23,494 nucleotides of DNA from SZUA-217 sp034658975. Its GTDB lineage: Bacteria > Actinomycetota > Acidimicrobiia > Spongiisociales > ZC4RG35. The stretch spans positions 1-23,494 of the forward strand of contig JAYEGJ010000153.1 of the NCBI GenBank assembly GCA_034658975.1, in the 5' to 3' direction. Every line of letters starts with the position of its first letter. The stretch's first letter is position 1. Below the pieces are notes generated by a model. It searched no databases. It was not told where the DNA came from and was given only the letters and a program-made list of their open reading frames with translations. Position numbers and translations under genes: made by a program. Below, one piece after another: positions 6,840-14,466 of this stretch.

Positions 6840-8558
6840 ATGACGAACAAACCATTCACAGGATCCAACTCACTCCTCCTCAGCCTCGAGTACGAGGGTG
6901 TTGAGGTGATCTTCGGTGTCCCTGGCGGGGCGATCCTCCCCGCTTACGACCCTCTGCTCGACAGTCCGATCAGGCACGTCCTGGCCAGACACGAGCAGGG
7001 TGCCGGCCACATGGCCGAGGGATACGCGATGGCGACCGGTCGAGTGGGTGTGACGATGGCCACCTCCGGGCCTGGGGCAACCAACCTGATCACACCACTC
7101 CAGAATGCAAAAATGGACTCCACTCCACTGGTCGCCATCACGGGTCAGGTAGGCACGAGCGCCATCGGCAGCGACGCCTTTCAGGAGGCGTACACAACCG
7201 GTCTGGCAATGCACTGCACCAAGCATTCCTACCTCGTGACCGACGCCGACGACATCCCCAATGTCATCCACGAGGCGTTTCACCTCGCCGCCACCGGACG
7301 GCCCGGCCCTGTCCTGATCGACATCCCCAAAGACGTGCTCAACGCGGAGACCGAGTGGTACGAACCAACCCTCGCCGGGCTTCCCGGATACAACCCCACG
7401 ACAGACGGCCACCCGAGACAGATCAGGGCGGCGGTGGAGATGATCGAGGCTGCCAGCCAGCCCGTCCTCTACGTGGGCGGCGGCGTCATCAAGGCTTCGG
7501 CCTCACCCGAGTTGTTCGAGTTCGCAGAGGCCATGAACGCCCCAGTCGTCACCACGCTGATGGCCCGTGGCGCCTTCCCGGACAGCCATCGCCTCCATCT
7601 GGGCATGCCGGGCATGCACGGTGCCTACACGGCCACAACCGCCATCCAGAACGCGGACGTTCTGGTCAGCCTGGGAGCACGCTTCGATGACCGGGTTACT
7701 GGAAAGGTCGACGCCTTCGCCCCCAACGCCAAGATCATCCATGTGGATGTCGACCCGGCCGAGATCGGGAAGGTGAGAGAGGCCGACGTGCCGGTGGTGG
7801 GTGATGCCAGGAACGTCCTCCGGGCCATGAACGAGAGAGTCAGGACTCTGCGGGAGACGACTCCGGCCCCCGCCCGCGACGCCTGGTTCGCCCAACTCGA
7901 CTCATGGGCGACCTCGCACCCGTACTCCTACGACCAGGCCGCTGACGGCCCTATCAAGGCGCAGTATTTCATCGAGCGACTCCACTCGTTGACCAACGGA
8001 AACGCCGTCATCGTCGCCGGCGTAGGGCAGCACCAGATGTGGGCTTCACAGTTCTGGAGCTTCGCCGAGCCCGACAATTGGGTGAACTCCGGAGGCCTGG
8101 GGACCATGGGGTTTGCGGTGCCTGCCGCAGTCGGTGCCAAGACGGCCCGGCCGAATGATCTCGTCTTCGCCCTTGACGGCGATGGCTGCTTCCAGATGAC
8201 ATTTCAGGAGTTGATCACTGCCGCAGTCGAGGACATCCCGGTCAAGGTCGCCGTGTTCAACAACGGTGGGTACGGCATGGTGAAGCAGTGGCAGAACCTG
8301 TTCTACGGCGGCAGGATCTCGGCTTCCGATCTCGGCACGGCTGTGCCGGATTACCCGAAACTGGCAGAGGCCATGGGCTGCGTCGCCTTCCGGGTTACCC
8401 ATCCGGACGAGGTCGACGTCACAATCGAAAAGGCGTTGGCCGTCACCGATAGACCTGTCGTCATCGAGGTGGTCGTCGACCCCGATGAGATGTGCTTCCC
8501 GATGGTGCCCGCCGGTGGATCGAATGACGACGTTGTCATGGGCCCGGAGGAACTGTGA
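6840..8558 (+). CDS. ilvB: Acetolactate synthase large (catalytic) subunit
   Basis: A 572-residue ThDP- and FAD-dependent enzyme that condenses pyruvate with pyruvate or 2-oxobutyrate, the first common step to Val/Leu/Ile. Visible signatures: GVPGGAILPAYDPL, the catalytic Glu52 in ARHEQGAGHMAEGYA, the GPGATNLITPL segment, the central FAD domain (SLGARFDDRVTGK), and the ThDP/Mg motif beginning DGDGC (446-450) and running to AVFNNGGYGMVKQWQ. Full family length. It starts with ATG at 6840, 19 nt after the attenuator T run and without a clear Shine-Dalgarno. It ends by overlapping the ilvN GTG by 4 nt, so subunit synthesis is probably coupled. Probably regulated by the Val/Ile/Leu leader upstream. 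Confidence 0.97.
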   Translation: MTNKPFTGSNSLLLSLEYEGVEVIFGVPGGAILPAYDPLLDSPIRHVLARHEQGAGHMAEGYAMATGRVGVTMATSGPGATNLITPLQNAKMDSTPLVAITGQVGTSAIGSDAFQEAYTTGLAMHCTKHSYLVTDADDIPNVIHEAFHLAATGRPGPVLIDIPKDVLNAETEWYEPTLAGLPGYNPTTDGHPRQIRAAVEMIEAASQPVLYVGGGVIKASASPELFEFAEAMNAPVVTTLMARGAFPDSHRLHLGMPGMHGAYTATTAIQNADVLVSLGARFDDRVTGKVDAFAPNAKIIHVDVDPAEIGKVREADVPVVGDARNVLRAMNERVRTLRETTPAPARDAWFAQLDSWATSHPYSYDQAADGPIKAQYFIERLHSLTNGNAVIVAGVGQHQMWASQFWSFAEPDNWVNSGGLGTMGFAVPAAVGAKTARPNDLVFALDGDGCFQMTFQELITAAVEDIPVKVAVFNNGGYGMVKQWQNLFYGGRISASDLGTAVPDYPKLAEAMGCVAFRVTHPDEVDVTIEKALAVTDRPVVIEVVVDPDEMCFPMVPAGGSNDDVVMGPEEL

Positions 8559-9064
8559 AACAACACACTTTGTCCGTCATCGTTGAAGACAAGCCCGGAG
8601 TCCTGGCGCGTGTTTCCGCCATGTTCTCCAACCGCGGATTCAATATTCACTCGTTGGCCGTCGGCCCTACCCACGTCGACGGGCGCTCTCACATCACCCT
8701 CGTGGTAGACGCTCCCGAGCTCGAGCAGCTCAAGAAACAGCTTCACAAGCTGGTGAACGTGATCAAGGTCCAGGAACTCGACACGACCGAAGCCCTCGAG
8801 AGCGAGGTCATGATCCTGCGTGTGTCGTGCGCTCCTGCCGGTCGCGGCGAAGTCAGCGACACGGCATCCCTGTTTGGTGCTCGCATGACAGACCTCAGCC
8901 AGAATTCCATGACGTTCGAGGTGTCGGGTACGCCCAACCATCTCGCTTCGTTCGTGGATCACATGAAACCCTATGGAATCGTCGACATGGTCAAGTCGGG
9001 TCGAGTAGCCCTCAAGAAACTGTCCGACGTTTCCCCATCCCTCGTTGGAGGCAACAGCCAATGA
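8555..9064 (+). CDS. ilvN: Acetolactate synthase small (regulatory) subunit
   Basis: A 169-residue protein with the usual layout of IlvN/IlvH: an N-terminal ACT domain (residues 4-78; LSVIVEDKPGVLARVSAMFSNRGFNIHSLAVG) that binds the feedback inhibitor, usually Val, and a C-terminal IlvH-like domain (about 85-163; ESEVMILRVSC...). It activates IlvB and makes it sensitive to end product. The start is GTG at 8555 inside a GTGA overlap with the ilvB stop, with a GGAGG Shine-Dalgarno at 8546-8550. Its own stop overlaps the next ATG in an ATGA. Confidence 0.95.
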   Translation: MKQHTLSVIVEDKPGVLARVSAMFSNRGFNIHSLAVGPTHVDGRSHITLVVDAPELEQLKKQLHKLVNVIKVQELDTTEALESEVMILRVSCAPAGRGEVSDTASLFGARMTDLSQNSMTFEVSGTPNHLASFVDHMKPYGIVDMVKSGRVALKKLSDVSPSLVGGNSQ

Positions 9065-9294
9065 ACTTCACCCAAACCGACCCTTCCGCGCCGGCAGGTC
9101 GCGCCGACCTCCAAAGGACTCTCGAGACGATGGGAATCCACCTCAGCACGACAGCCTTCGAGCGCGCCTTCGCCCGGGTTTCAATGGCAACGAATCAGTG
9201 GGGCACCGTCACCGAGGCGCAGGTCAAGGCAATCGCTGCCGACGCGAGCACCGGCATAGAAGTGCATGAAGGGGTCGTCGAATCCTTCAGATGA
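9061..9294 (+). CDS. Stand-alone LeuA-like post-catalytic subdomain protein
   Basis: A 77-residue protein between ilvN and leuB, joined to both by ATGA overlaps, with a good GGAGG at 9047-9051. The segment GRADLQRTLETMGIHLS, followed by AFARVSMAT and VTEAQVKAIAADAS, looks like the helical communication subdomain that follows the TIM barrel in 2-isopropylmalate and homocitrate synthases (typical text: GR.AL...L..LGIEL, AFARFKELAD, V.D.DL.ALV.D). No catalytic barrel precedes it and no C-terminal Leu-binding domain follows. leuA would be the expected gene at this place. It may be a surviving fragment of an ancestral leuA or a free regulatory/assembly partner of a LeuA or CimA encoded elsewhere. 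Intact start, ribosome site and coupling argue that it is expressed. Homology is by eye only. Confidence 0.72.
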   Translation: MNFTQTDPSAPAGRADLQRTLETMGIHLSTTAFERAFARVSMATNQWGTVTEAQVKAIAADASTGIEVHEGVVESFR

Positions 9295-10367
9295 ACAACT
9301 ACAACATCGCGGTGGTCCCGGGCGATGGGACGGGCCCGGAGGTCATCGCCGAAGCTGTGAAAGTGCTCGAGGTAGCAGCGGAACGATTCGGGTTCGATCT
9401 CGATCTCACCTACTACGACATTGGCGGCGAGCGATACCTCCGGACCGGTGAGACTCTCACCGGCACCGACCTGGCAGGTCTCAAGCAGTCCGACGCCATC
9501 CTCTTCGGCGCCGTTGGACATCCAGAGGTCAAGCCGGGGATCCTCGAGCAAGAGATCATCATCGCCCTGAGACGAGAGCTCGATCAGTACATCAATCTCC
9601 GGCCCATCAAGCTCTACCCGGGGGTAACCAGCCCCCTCGCCCACGTTTCACCCGAAGACGTGGACTTCGTCGTCGTGCGGGAGAACACCGAGGGCCTCTA
9701 CGTCAACGAAGGCTCATTCACCCAGAAGGGCTCACCTGATGAAGTAGCTGAGCAGCGCTCGGTCAACACCCGGTTCGCTGTCGAGCGATGTGTGCGATAC
9801 GCCTACGAACTGGCGGCGTCGCGTCCCCGCAAACACCTCACGCTTTGCGGCAAGACCAACGTGTTGACCTATGCGTGGGACCTTTGGAACCGGGTCTTCG
9901 AGGAGGTCGGCGCGGAGTTCCCGGATGTCCAGACCGCATACGCACATGTCGATGCGACGTGTCTCTGGATGGTGGAGGATCCAGCGAGATTCGACGTGAT
10001 GGTCACCGACAACATGTTCGGCGACATAGTCACCGACCTTGGTGCTGCCATCCAGGGAGGCCTGGGTGTCGCAGCCGGCGGCAACGTGAACCCCAAGGGT
10101 GTCTCGATGTTCGAGCCGATCGGAGGGACCGCTCCGGGGTTCGAGGGAACTGGTCAGATCAATCCCCTGGCAGCGATTGGCTCAGCGGCGATGCTGCTCA
10201 CCAATCTCGGTGAGATCGAAGCCGGTGATGCTGTCGAGAAGGCCACCGGCGAGGTAGCGGGCTCACTCCCCTCCTTGTGGGCCGGGAGGATGGAAGCCTC
10301 GACCTCGGAGGTCGGCGAGCGAGTGGCTGCACTGGTTTCCGAGACGACGGATCTCGTGGCGCTCTGA
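9291..10367 (+). CDS. leuB: 3-isopropylmalate dehydrogenase
   Basis: A 358-residue member of the isocitrate/isopropylmalate dehydrogenase family, oxidising 3-isopropylmalate to 4-methyl-2-oxopentanoate with NAD. Signatures: VVPGDGTGPEV at the N terminus, RRELDQYINLRPIKLYPGV (substrate arginines), VVRENTEGLYVNEGSF, CGKTNVLTYAWDLW (catalytic Lys), and TDNMFGDIVTDLGAAIQGGLG (metal aspartates). The nucleotide loop reads EPIGGTAPGFEGTGQINP, where many LeuB proteins have a HGSAP motif; here the His is Gly. Placement between ilvN and leuCD supports LeuB over isocitrate or homoisocitrate dehydrogenase, though a broader substrate range cannot be excluded. The ATG overlaps the previous stop; no strong Shine-Dalgarno, so coupling is likely. 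Confidence 0.9.
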   Translation: MNNYNIAVVPGDGTGPEVIAEAVKVLEVAAERFGFDLDLTYYDIGGERYLRTGETLTGTDLAGLKQSDAILFGAVGHPEVKPGILEQEIIIALRRELDQYINLRPIKLYPGVTSPLAHVSPEDVDFVVVRENTEGLYVNEGSFTQKGSPDEVAEQRSVNTRFAVERCVRYAYELAASRPRKHLTLCGKTNVLTYAWDLWNRVFEEVGAEFPDVQTAYAHVDATCLWMVEDPARFDVMVTDNMFGDIVTDLGAAIQGGLGVAAGGNVNPKGVSMFEPIGGTAPGFEGTGQINPLAAIGSAAMLLTNLGEIEAGDAVEKATGEVAGSLPSLWAGRMEASTSEVGERVAALVSETTDLVAL

Positions 10368-11836
10368 TGTCGGGAAGGACTCTCTTCGAGAAGATATGGG
10401 ACTCCCATGTGGTCCACAGTCCCCTCCAAGAACAGTCGAGAAGAGAAGCTCTTGCGGAAGCAGGAACAGGCGATCCCGATGAGCTTCTCGGAGAGCGCCA
10501 GGAACTCCTCTACATCGACCTGCACCTGATCCACGAGGTCACCTCTCCCCAGGCTTTCGAAGGATTGCGGCAGGCGGGAAGACCGGTCCGTCGACCGGAT
10601 CGCACACTGGGGACGGTCGACCACAACGTGCCGACGATCGACAGGCAGCTCCCCAATCCGGACCCGCTATCGGCCAGGCAGATCGAGGTCATGCAGGCCA
10701 ACGCCAGGGAGTTCGGCATCACGCTCTACGACATCTTCGACATGCGACAGGGCATCGTTCACATCATCGGACCGGAGCAGGGGTTTACCCAGCCGGGCAT
10801 GACGATCGTCTGCGGAGACAGCCACACCTCCACCCACGGCGCCTTCGGGTCTCTGGCGTTCGGGATCGGCACATCCGAGGTTGAACACGTGCTTGCCACC
10901 CAGACGCTGCGGCAATCCAAGCCAAAGACGATGTCGGTCGAAGTCACCGGCCAGCTCCGCCCCGGCGTGACTGCCAAGGACGTGATCCTTGCGATCATCA
11001 ACGAGATCGGCGTCCACGGGGGGCTCGGCCACGTCATCGAGTATCGAGGAGAGGTCATCCACAATCTCTCGATGGAAGGCCGCATGACGATCTGCAACAT
11101 GTCGATCGAGGCCGGCGCGCGGGCCGGTCTGATCGCCCCCGATGAGACGACCTTCGAGTACACCAAGGGCCGGCCCCAAGCGCCCAAGGGCGACGAATGG
11201 GACCAGGCCGTCGCCCGTTGGGAGGAACTGCCGTCGGACTCCGACGCCGTCTTCGATCGCGAAGTGGTGATCGACGGATCGAGGATCAAGCCTTTCGTCA
11301 CCTGGGGCACCAACCCCGCCCAGAGCGCACCAGTTGATGGCCGCGTTCCCGACCCTTCGGCTCTACCGGCGGAGAAGAGGGAGTCGGTCGAGCGCGCTCT
11401 TGCCTACATGAACCTCTCCCCCAACACGCCGATCAGCGATATCTCGGTCAACCGGGTCTTCATCGGGTCATGCACCAACGGCCGCATCGAGGACCTGAGG
11501 GCCGCGGCAACGGTGGTCGGACACAACAAGGTCGCCGACGGGGTGAGCGCCATGGTCGTACCCGGATCGGGGTTGGTGAAAAAGCAGGCTGAGGACGAGG
11601 GCCTGGCCGCCGTGTTCATCGACGCAGGATTCGAATGGAGAGATGCCGGATGCTCCATGTGCCTCGGAATGAATCCCGACATCCTCCTGCCCGGCCAGCG
11701 CAGTGCTTCGACCTCGAACCGAAACTTCGAAGGGCGCCAGGGTCCTGGAGGCCGGACTCATCTGGTGAGCCCCGAGATGGCCGCAGCGGCTGCGATCGCC
11801 GGCCACTTCGTAGACGTGAGCGAAGTGGCGTCATGA
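10367..11836 (+). CDS. leuC: 3-isopropylmalate dehydratase large subunit
   Basis: A 489-residue aconitase-family protein that with LeuD isomerises 2- to 3-isopropylmalate through a [4Fe-4S] cluster. The cluster cysteines are Cys369 (GSCTNGR), Cys429 and Cys432 (CSMCLGMNPD). Other signatures: LLYIDLHLIHEVTSPQAFEGLR, TVDHNVPT, GDSHTSTHGAFG, GTSEVEHVLATQTL. The usual length is about 466. The extra 22-23 residues are a hydrophilic insertion at about residues 18-44 (rich in Glu, Arg, Ala, Gly), between the first helix and LLYID; every cluster Cys is displaced by 22 relative to the E. coli numbering I remember. The start is ATG 10367 in a TGATG overlap with leuB; the frame is open upstream, but that text is leuB in another frame. 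Confidence 0.95.
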   Translation: MSGRTLFEKIWDSHVVHSPLQEQSRREALAEAGTGDPDELLGERQELLYIDLHLIHEVTSPQAFEGLRQAGRPVRRPDRTLGTVDHNVPTIDRQLPNPDPLSARQIEVMQANAREFGITLYDIFDMRQGIVHIIGPEQGFTQPGMTIVCGDSHTSTHGAFGSLAFGIGTSEVEHVLATQTLRQSKPKTMSVEVTGQLRPGVTAKDVILAIINEIGVHGGLGHVIEYRGEVIHNLSMEGRMTICNMSIEAGARAGLIAPDETTFEYTKGRPQAPKGDEWDQAVARWEELPSDSDAVFDREVVIDGSRIKPFVTWGTNPAQSAPVDGRVPDPSALPAEKRESVERALAYMNLSPNTPISDISVNRVFIGSCTNGRIEDLRAAATVVGHNKVADGVSAMVVPGSGLVKKQAEDEGLAAVFIDAGFEWRDAGCSMCLGMNPDILLPGQRSASTSNRNFEGRQGPGGRTHLVSPEMAAAAAIAGHFVDVSEVAS

Positions 11837-12429
11837 AGAGGGTTACATCGGTTAGGGGCAAGGCGATCCCTATGGATCGAGCCAACGTGGATACAGACCA
11901 GATCATCCCGGCCCGGCATCTCAAGAGAATCGAGCGCACTGGCTATGGGCCATTTGCGTTCGAAGCCTGGCGAAAGGATCCCGATTTCATCCTCAACGAC
12001 CCGGCCTATGCCGGATCGAAAATCATGCTGTGCCGGGAGAACTTCGGATCGGGGTCGAGCCGGGAACACGCCGTGTGGGCTCTTGACGGCCTGGGAATCG
12101 AAGCGGTCGTGGGCGAGAGCTTCGCCGACATCTTCAAGAGCAATTGCTTTCAAGGCGGAATGCTCACGATCGAACTGCCCAAGAGTGACATCGATGAGTT
12201 GATGGCGATGGCCGTGAACCGCCCGGATACCGAATTCGTCGTCGATCTTCCAAGTCAGACGGTCGGGAACGCCGACGGATCGTGGCAGAGAAACTTCGAC
12301 ATCGATCCCTTCAAGAAGTACCGCCTCGAAAGAGGGCTGGACGACATCTCAATGACACTGGAGTACGTCTCCGACATCGAAGCGTTCGAAACGGCCCAGA
12401 CCTACAGCCTGCCCCATGCCACGGCCTAA
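11833..12429 (+). CDS. leuD: 3-isopropylmalate dehydratase small subunit
   Basis: A 198-residue swivel-domain subunit partnering LeuC, of normal length. Signatures: MDRANVDTDQIIPARHLKRIERTG, LCRENFGSGSSREHAVWAL (substrate-binding loop), and FADIFKSNCFQGGMLTIELP. The ATG at 11833 overlaps the leuC stop in an ATGA. It is the last gene of the operon; a hairpin begins 11 nt after its TAA, and the next gene is convergent. Confidence 0.95.
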   Translation: MKRVTSVRGKAIPMDRANVDTDQIIPARHLKRIERTGYGPFAFEAWRKDPDFILNDPAYAGSKIMLCRENFGSGSSREHAVWALDGLGIEAVVGESFADIFKSNCFQGGMLTIELPKSDIDELMAMAVNRPDTEFVVDLPSQTVGNADGSWQRNFDIDPFKKYRLERGLDDISMTLEYVSDIEAFETAQTYSLPHATA

Positions 12430-12439
12430 CCGTTCAGGG

Positions 12440-12470
12440 TGGGACTAACGACCTCAGGTCGCTAGTCCCA
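12440..12470 (+). terminator. Hairpin downstream of leuD
   Basis: TGGGACTAACGACC (12440-12453) pairs with GGTCGCTAGTCCCA (12457-12470) over 14 positions, with one G-U pair and a TCA loop. It lies 11 nt after the leuD stop in the convergent gap before the acyltransferase gene. It lacks a T run, so it may be a factor-dependent or bidirectional 3'-end structure. Confidence 0.55.
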
Positions 12471-12567
12471 TATCCGGGCCTAACTCTCTCCAGAGAAGAA
12501 GAGCAGAGCCGCGCGTGCAACTCTCGAGGCCGTTAGTCCCATATATGGGATGTACTACCTCAGGTCG
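12451..12567. repeat. Duplicated palindromic elements in the leuD/acyltransferase gap
   Basis: ACCTCAGGTCG occurs at 12451-12461 and again at 12557-12567. TAGTCCCATAT occurs at 12464-12474 and, as TTAGTCCCATATATGGGA, at 12534-12550, where TCCCATATATGGGA (12537-12550) is a perfect 14-nt palindrome. The 151-nt gap thus holds two diverged copies of the same pieces. I see no coding sequence in it. Confidence 0.6.
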
Positions 12568-12580
12568 GCAGCACCCGCCG

Positions 12581-13633
12581 CTAATACTCGTCGGCCTCGT
12601 CAAAGGCGTCGGCCGACTCGCTCAGGTGCTCGCTGATCCAGCTATCGATCTCGGCCCATATGTCGTAGAGCCACTCTTCCTGACCCTCCGGAGGCGGGAT
12701 GTTCTCGGCGGGCACGTACCAGGCCTTGGTGAAGACCTGGGTGTCCATGGGCATGCCTCGCCAGATATCGCCGAATCCCTCGAAGGTCTCCAGACCTGCA
12801 TGGCCCACGAAGAACACGTCCGTCTTCCCCGGGGCGGCAGCCAGAGACGTCATCACACCCTTCGGCTTCGGGGGAAGGGTGTTTTGCAGTGCCTCGGCTC
12901 GTTCGGCGAGATCTGGACGGCCTATCTCGTGAAGCTTCTCGATTGCACGAAGGTGTCGTTTGATTGTGTAATTGCCCCCTTCGGGAAAGATCACGAACGC
13001 GTCGTCGACAGCCATGGTCTTCGACATGGCATCGATTGCTTCGATCACGGACTCCCCGGCCTTGGGACCGCCCGGGACAAAGGCGGAGGGGAGGCGGTTC
13101 AGCATGATGTCGACGGCCGGATCCCATTGCAGGAACTCCTTGAGGACGATGCGCGGCTGGCGACCGAATCGGTTGTAGAGGGCGTCCATCAGCAGGAATG
13201 AGTCGCCGGGCCCCGCATGTCGGCATAGGACAAGAACCGGCCGGGTGCGCTCCTCGCCGAAGGTCCGGGGCAGGTCACCAGCGGGAATGGTGCGAATCTT
13301 GAAAGTGAACTTGGCGGAGGCGACAACCCGTCGGAGGACCCACCCAAAGATGGCGTAGTGGGCCTTTTGGAACCAGGGGCTGGGGATCTTCCATCCGAAA
13401 CCCGACACGATCCATAGGGCAAATAGCGCTACGACCGCGACGACATCGACGATCAGGTAAAGGAACAAGAACCAAACGATTCGCAGTAGTCGCCACTTCC
13501 CCGGCACGTACCTGGAGACGAAGGCAACTCCAACAGCGACGATCGGAAGGGAGATAAGAGCCAACCCAATTCCGAGGACCCACAACGGATCGATGACGAT
13601 CCTGCGAACCCATCTGGGCGGTGGGGCTACCAA
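12581..13633 (-). CDS. Membrane-anchored PlsC-type acyltransferase
   Basis: About 350 residues. Two hydrophobic N-terminal stretches (about 19-40 and 50-78) anchor the protein; the catalytic part then shows HAGPGD (His139-Asp144, the HX4D motif) and FPEGG (216-220), the signatures of lysophospholipid/glycerol-phosphate acyltransferases. It presumably transfers an acyl group to a lysolipid or related acceptor at the membrane; the substrate is unknown. The C-terminal third (WYVPAENIPPP, then an acidic tail ending EADEY) is not one I recognise. I chose the TTG at 13633: it has a GAGGAG about 8 nt upstream and overlaps the patatin stop by 7 nt. The frame is open to 14104, but that text is patatin read out of frame. 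It follows the patatin gene, so lipid release and re-acylation may be linked. Confidence 0.75.
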   Translation of the reverse strand: MVAPPPRWVRRIVIDPLWVLGIGLALISLPIVAVGVAFVSRYVPGKWRLLRIVWFLFLYLIVDVVAVVALFALWIVSGFGWKIPSPWFQKAHYAIFGWVLRRVVASAKFTFKIRTIPAGDLPRTFGEERTRPVLVLCRHAGPGDSFLLMDALYNRFGRQPRIVLKEFLQWDPAVDIMLNRLPSAFVPGGPKAGESVIEAIDAMSKTMAVDDAFVIFPEGGNYTIKRHLRAIEKLHEIGRPDLAERAEALQNTLPPKPKGVMTSLAAAPGKTDVFFVGHAGLETFEGFGDIWRGMPMDTQVFTKAWYVPAENIPPPEGQEEWLYDIWAEIDSWISEHLSESADAFDEADEY

Positions 13634-14466
13634 AGGCCCTTCTCCTCGAGATAGGCGCGACTCGCTTTGTAGGCGCCCCCGGCCAGTTCTGTGGTCGCCG
13701 CCGTGTCGCGCCATCGCAATTGGCGGCGATCGTCGAACTCGACCGGATTGCCGGATGGAAGGACGTGAACCTCCACATCGTCCGGCAAGTTCTCCATTGC
13801 CGTTGCATACCGGTTTCGGCGGGCGATCTCGAAGGAGATGAGCGCGGCCTCGTGAAGTCTTTCCGGCGCACGCAACGGCGCCTCGAGCCGTCCGACCTGG
13901 AGCACGTAGATCACGGAAGCCCCCGATTTGACGGCACGGCCCAGGGGCACCGAGTTGACCAAACCACCGTCGTAGAAATGCTCTCCGTCGATTTCGACAG
14001 GGGGAAAGAGAACAGGAACGGCCGATGTCGCCAGAAGCGCAGGGATAAGCGGACCCGAAGCGAACCAGTGCTCGGCCGCCCGTTCGATAGATGCGGCGAC
14101 ACACTGGAACGGAACGGCGAGGTCCTCGATCCTTTTGCCAGGTCCTCCATGGGCATGCTCGAGAACCAGTTGCAGCTCGGCGCTGCGATGAAGTGCCGGT
14201 TGCAGCGTCGCCAGGTTGCGAACCCGACCGAGAGTGTTGCCCCTGAAGAGATCAACCGAGGAAACCTCCTCCCACATCTCGCCCAGTCGCTTGACTCCCA
14301 CGGACCCGGGATCGTCGGCGATAACCGAACCGTTGAAGGCCCCGATCGACGTTCCCAGAACGAGATCAGGACGAATGTCGGCCTCGTCGAGCGCCTGGAG
14401 CATTCCGACTTCGACAGCACCCCAGCGCCCACCCCCACCGAGAACGAAAGCCGTTTCGACGCTCAA
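13627..14466 (-). CDS. Patatin-like phospholipase
   Basis: About 279 residues of a patatin/RssA-type lipid acyl hydrolase. The oxyanion loop is GGGGRWG (10-16), the nucleophile is Ser40 in GTSIG, and the dyad aspartate is Asp166 in DGG. The rest follows the family (FLVLGTSIGAFNG-like region, then ATSAVPVLFPPVEIDGEHFYDGG). It probably cleaves acyl chains from phospholipids or similar esters, in the cytoplasm or at the inner membrane face; no signal peptide is seen. I prefer the TTG at 14466, which forms a TTGA overlap with the stop of the upstream gene and has GAGGA 6 nt before it; a GTG at 14490 would add eight residues and is the alternative. It lies between the NTF2-like and acyltransferase genes. 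Confidence 0.85.
   Translation of the reverse strand: MSVETAFVLGGGGRWGAVEVGMLQALDEADIRPDLVLGTSIGAFNGSVIADDPGSVGVKRLGEMWEEVSSVDLFRGNTLGRVRNLATLQPALHRSAELQLVLEHAHGGPGKRIEDLAVPFQCVAASIERAAEHWFASGPLIPALLATSAVPVLFPPVEIDGEHFYDGGLVNSVPLGRAVKSGASVIYVLQVGRLEAPLRAPERLHEAALISFEIARRNRYATAMENLPDDVEVHVLPSGNPVEFDDRRQLRWRDTAATTELAGGAYKASRAYLEEKGLW

Noticed and set aside
6668..6840. T-box or other riboswitch before ilvB
   Set aside because: No T-box consensus or specifier loop is seen, and the leader fits a peptide-plus-terminator arrangement within about 100 nt of RNA.
9061..9294. Pseudogene remnant of leuA
   Set aside because: Not fully excluded, but there is no upstream barrel remnant (ilvN overlaps its start), and the ribosome site, start and couplings are intact, so I call it a gene.
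12515..13201. A 228-codon plus-strand open frame
   Set aside because: It is antisense to the acyltransferase gene, whose HX4D and FPEG motifs are clear.
13634..14104. N-terminal extension of the acyltransferase frame
   Set aside because: The extra residues are Arg/Gly/Pro-rich text overlapping the patatin gene in another frame; the TTG at 13633 has a good ribosome site.
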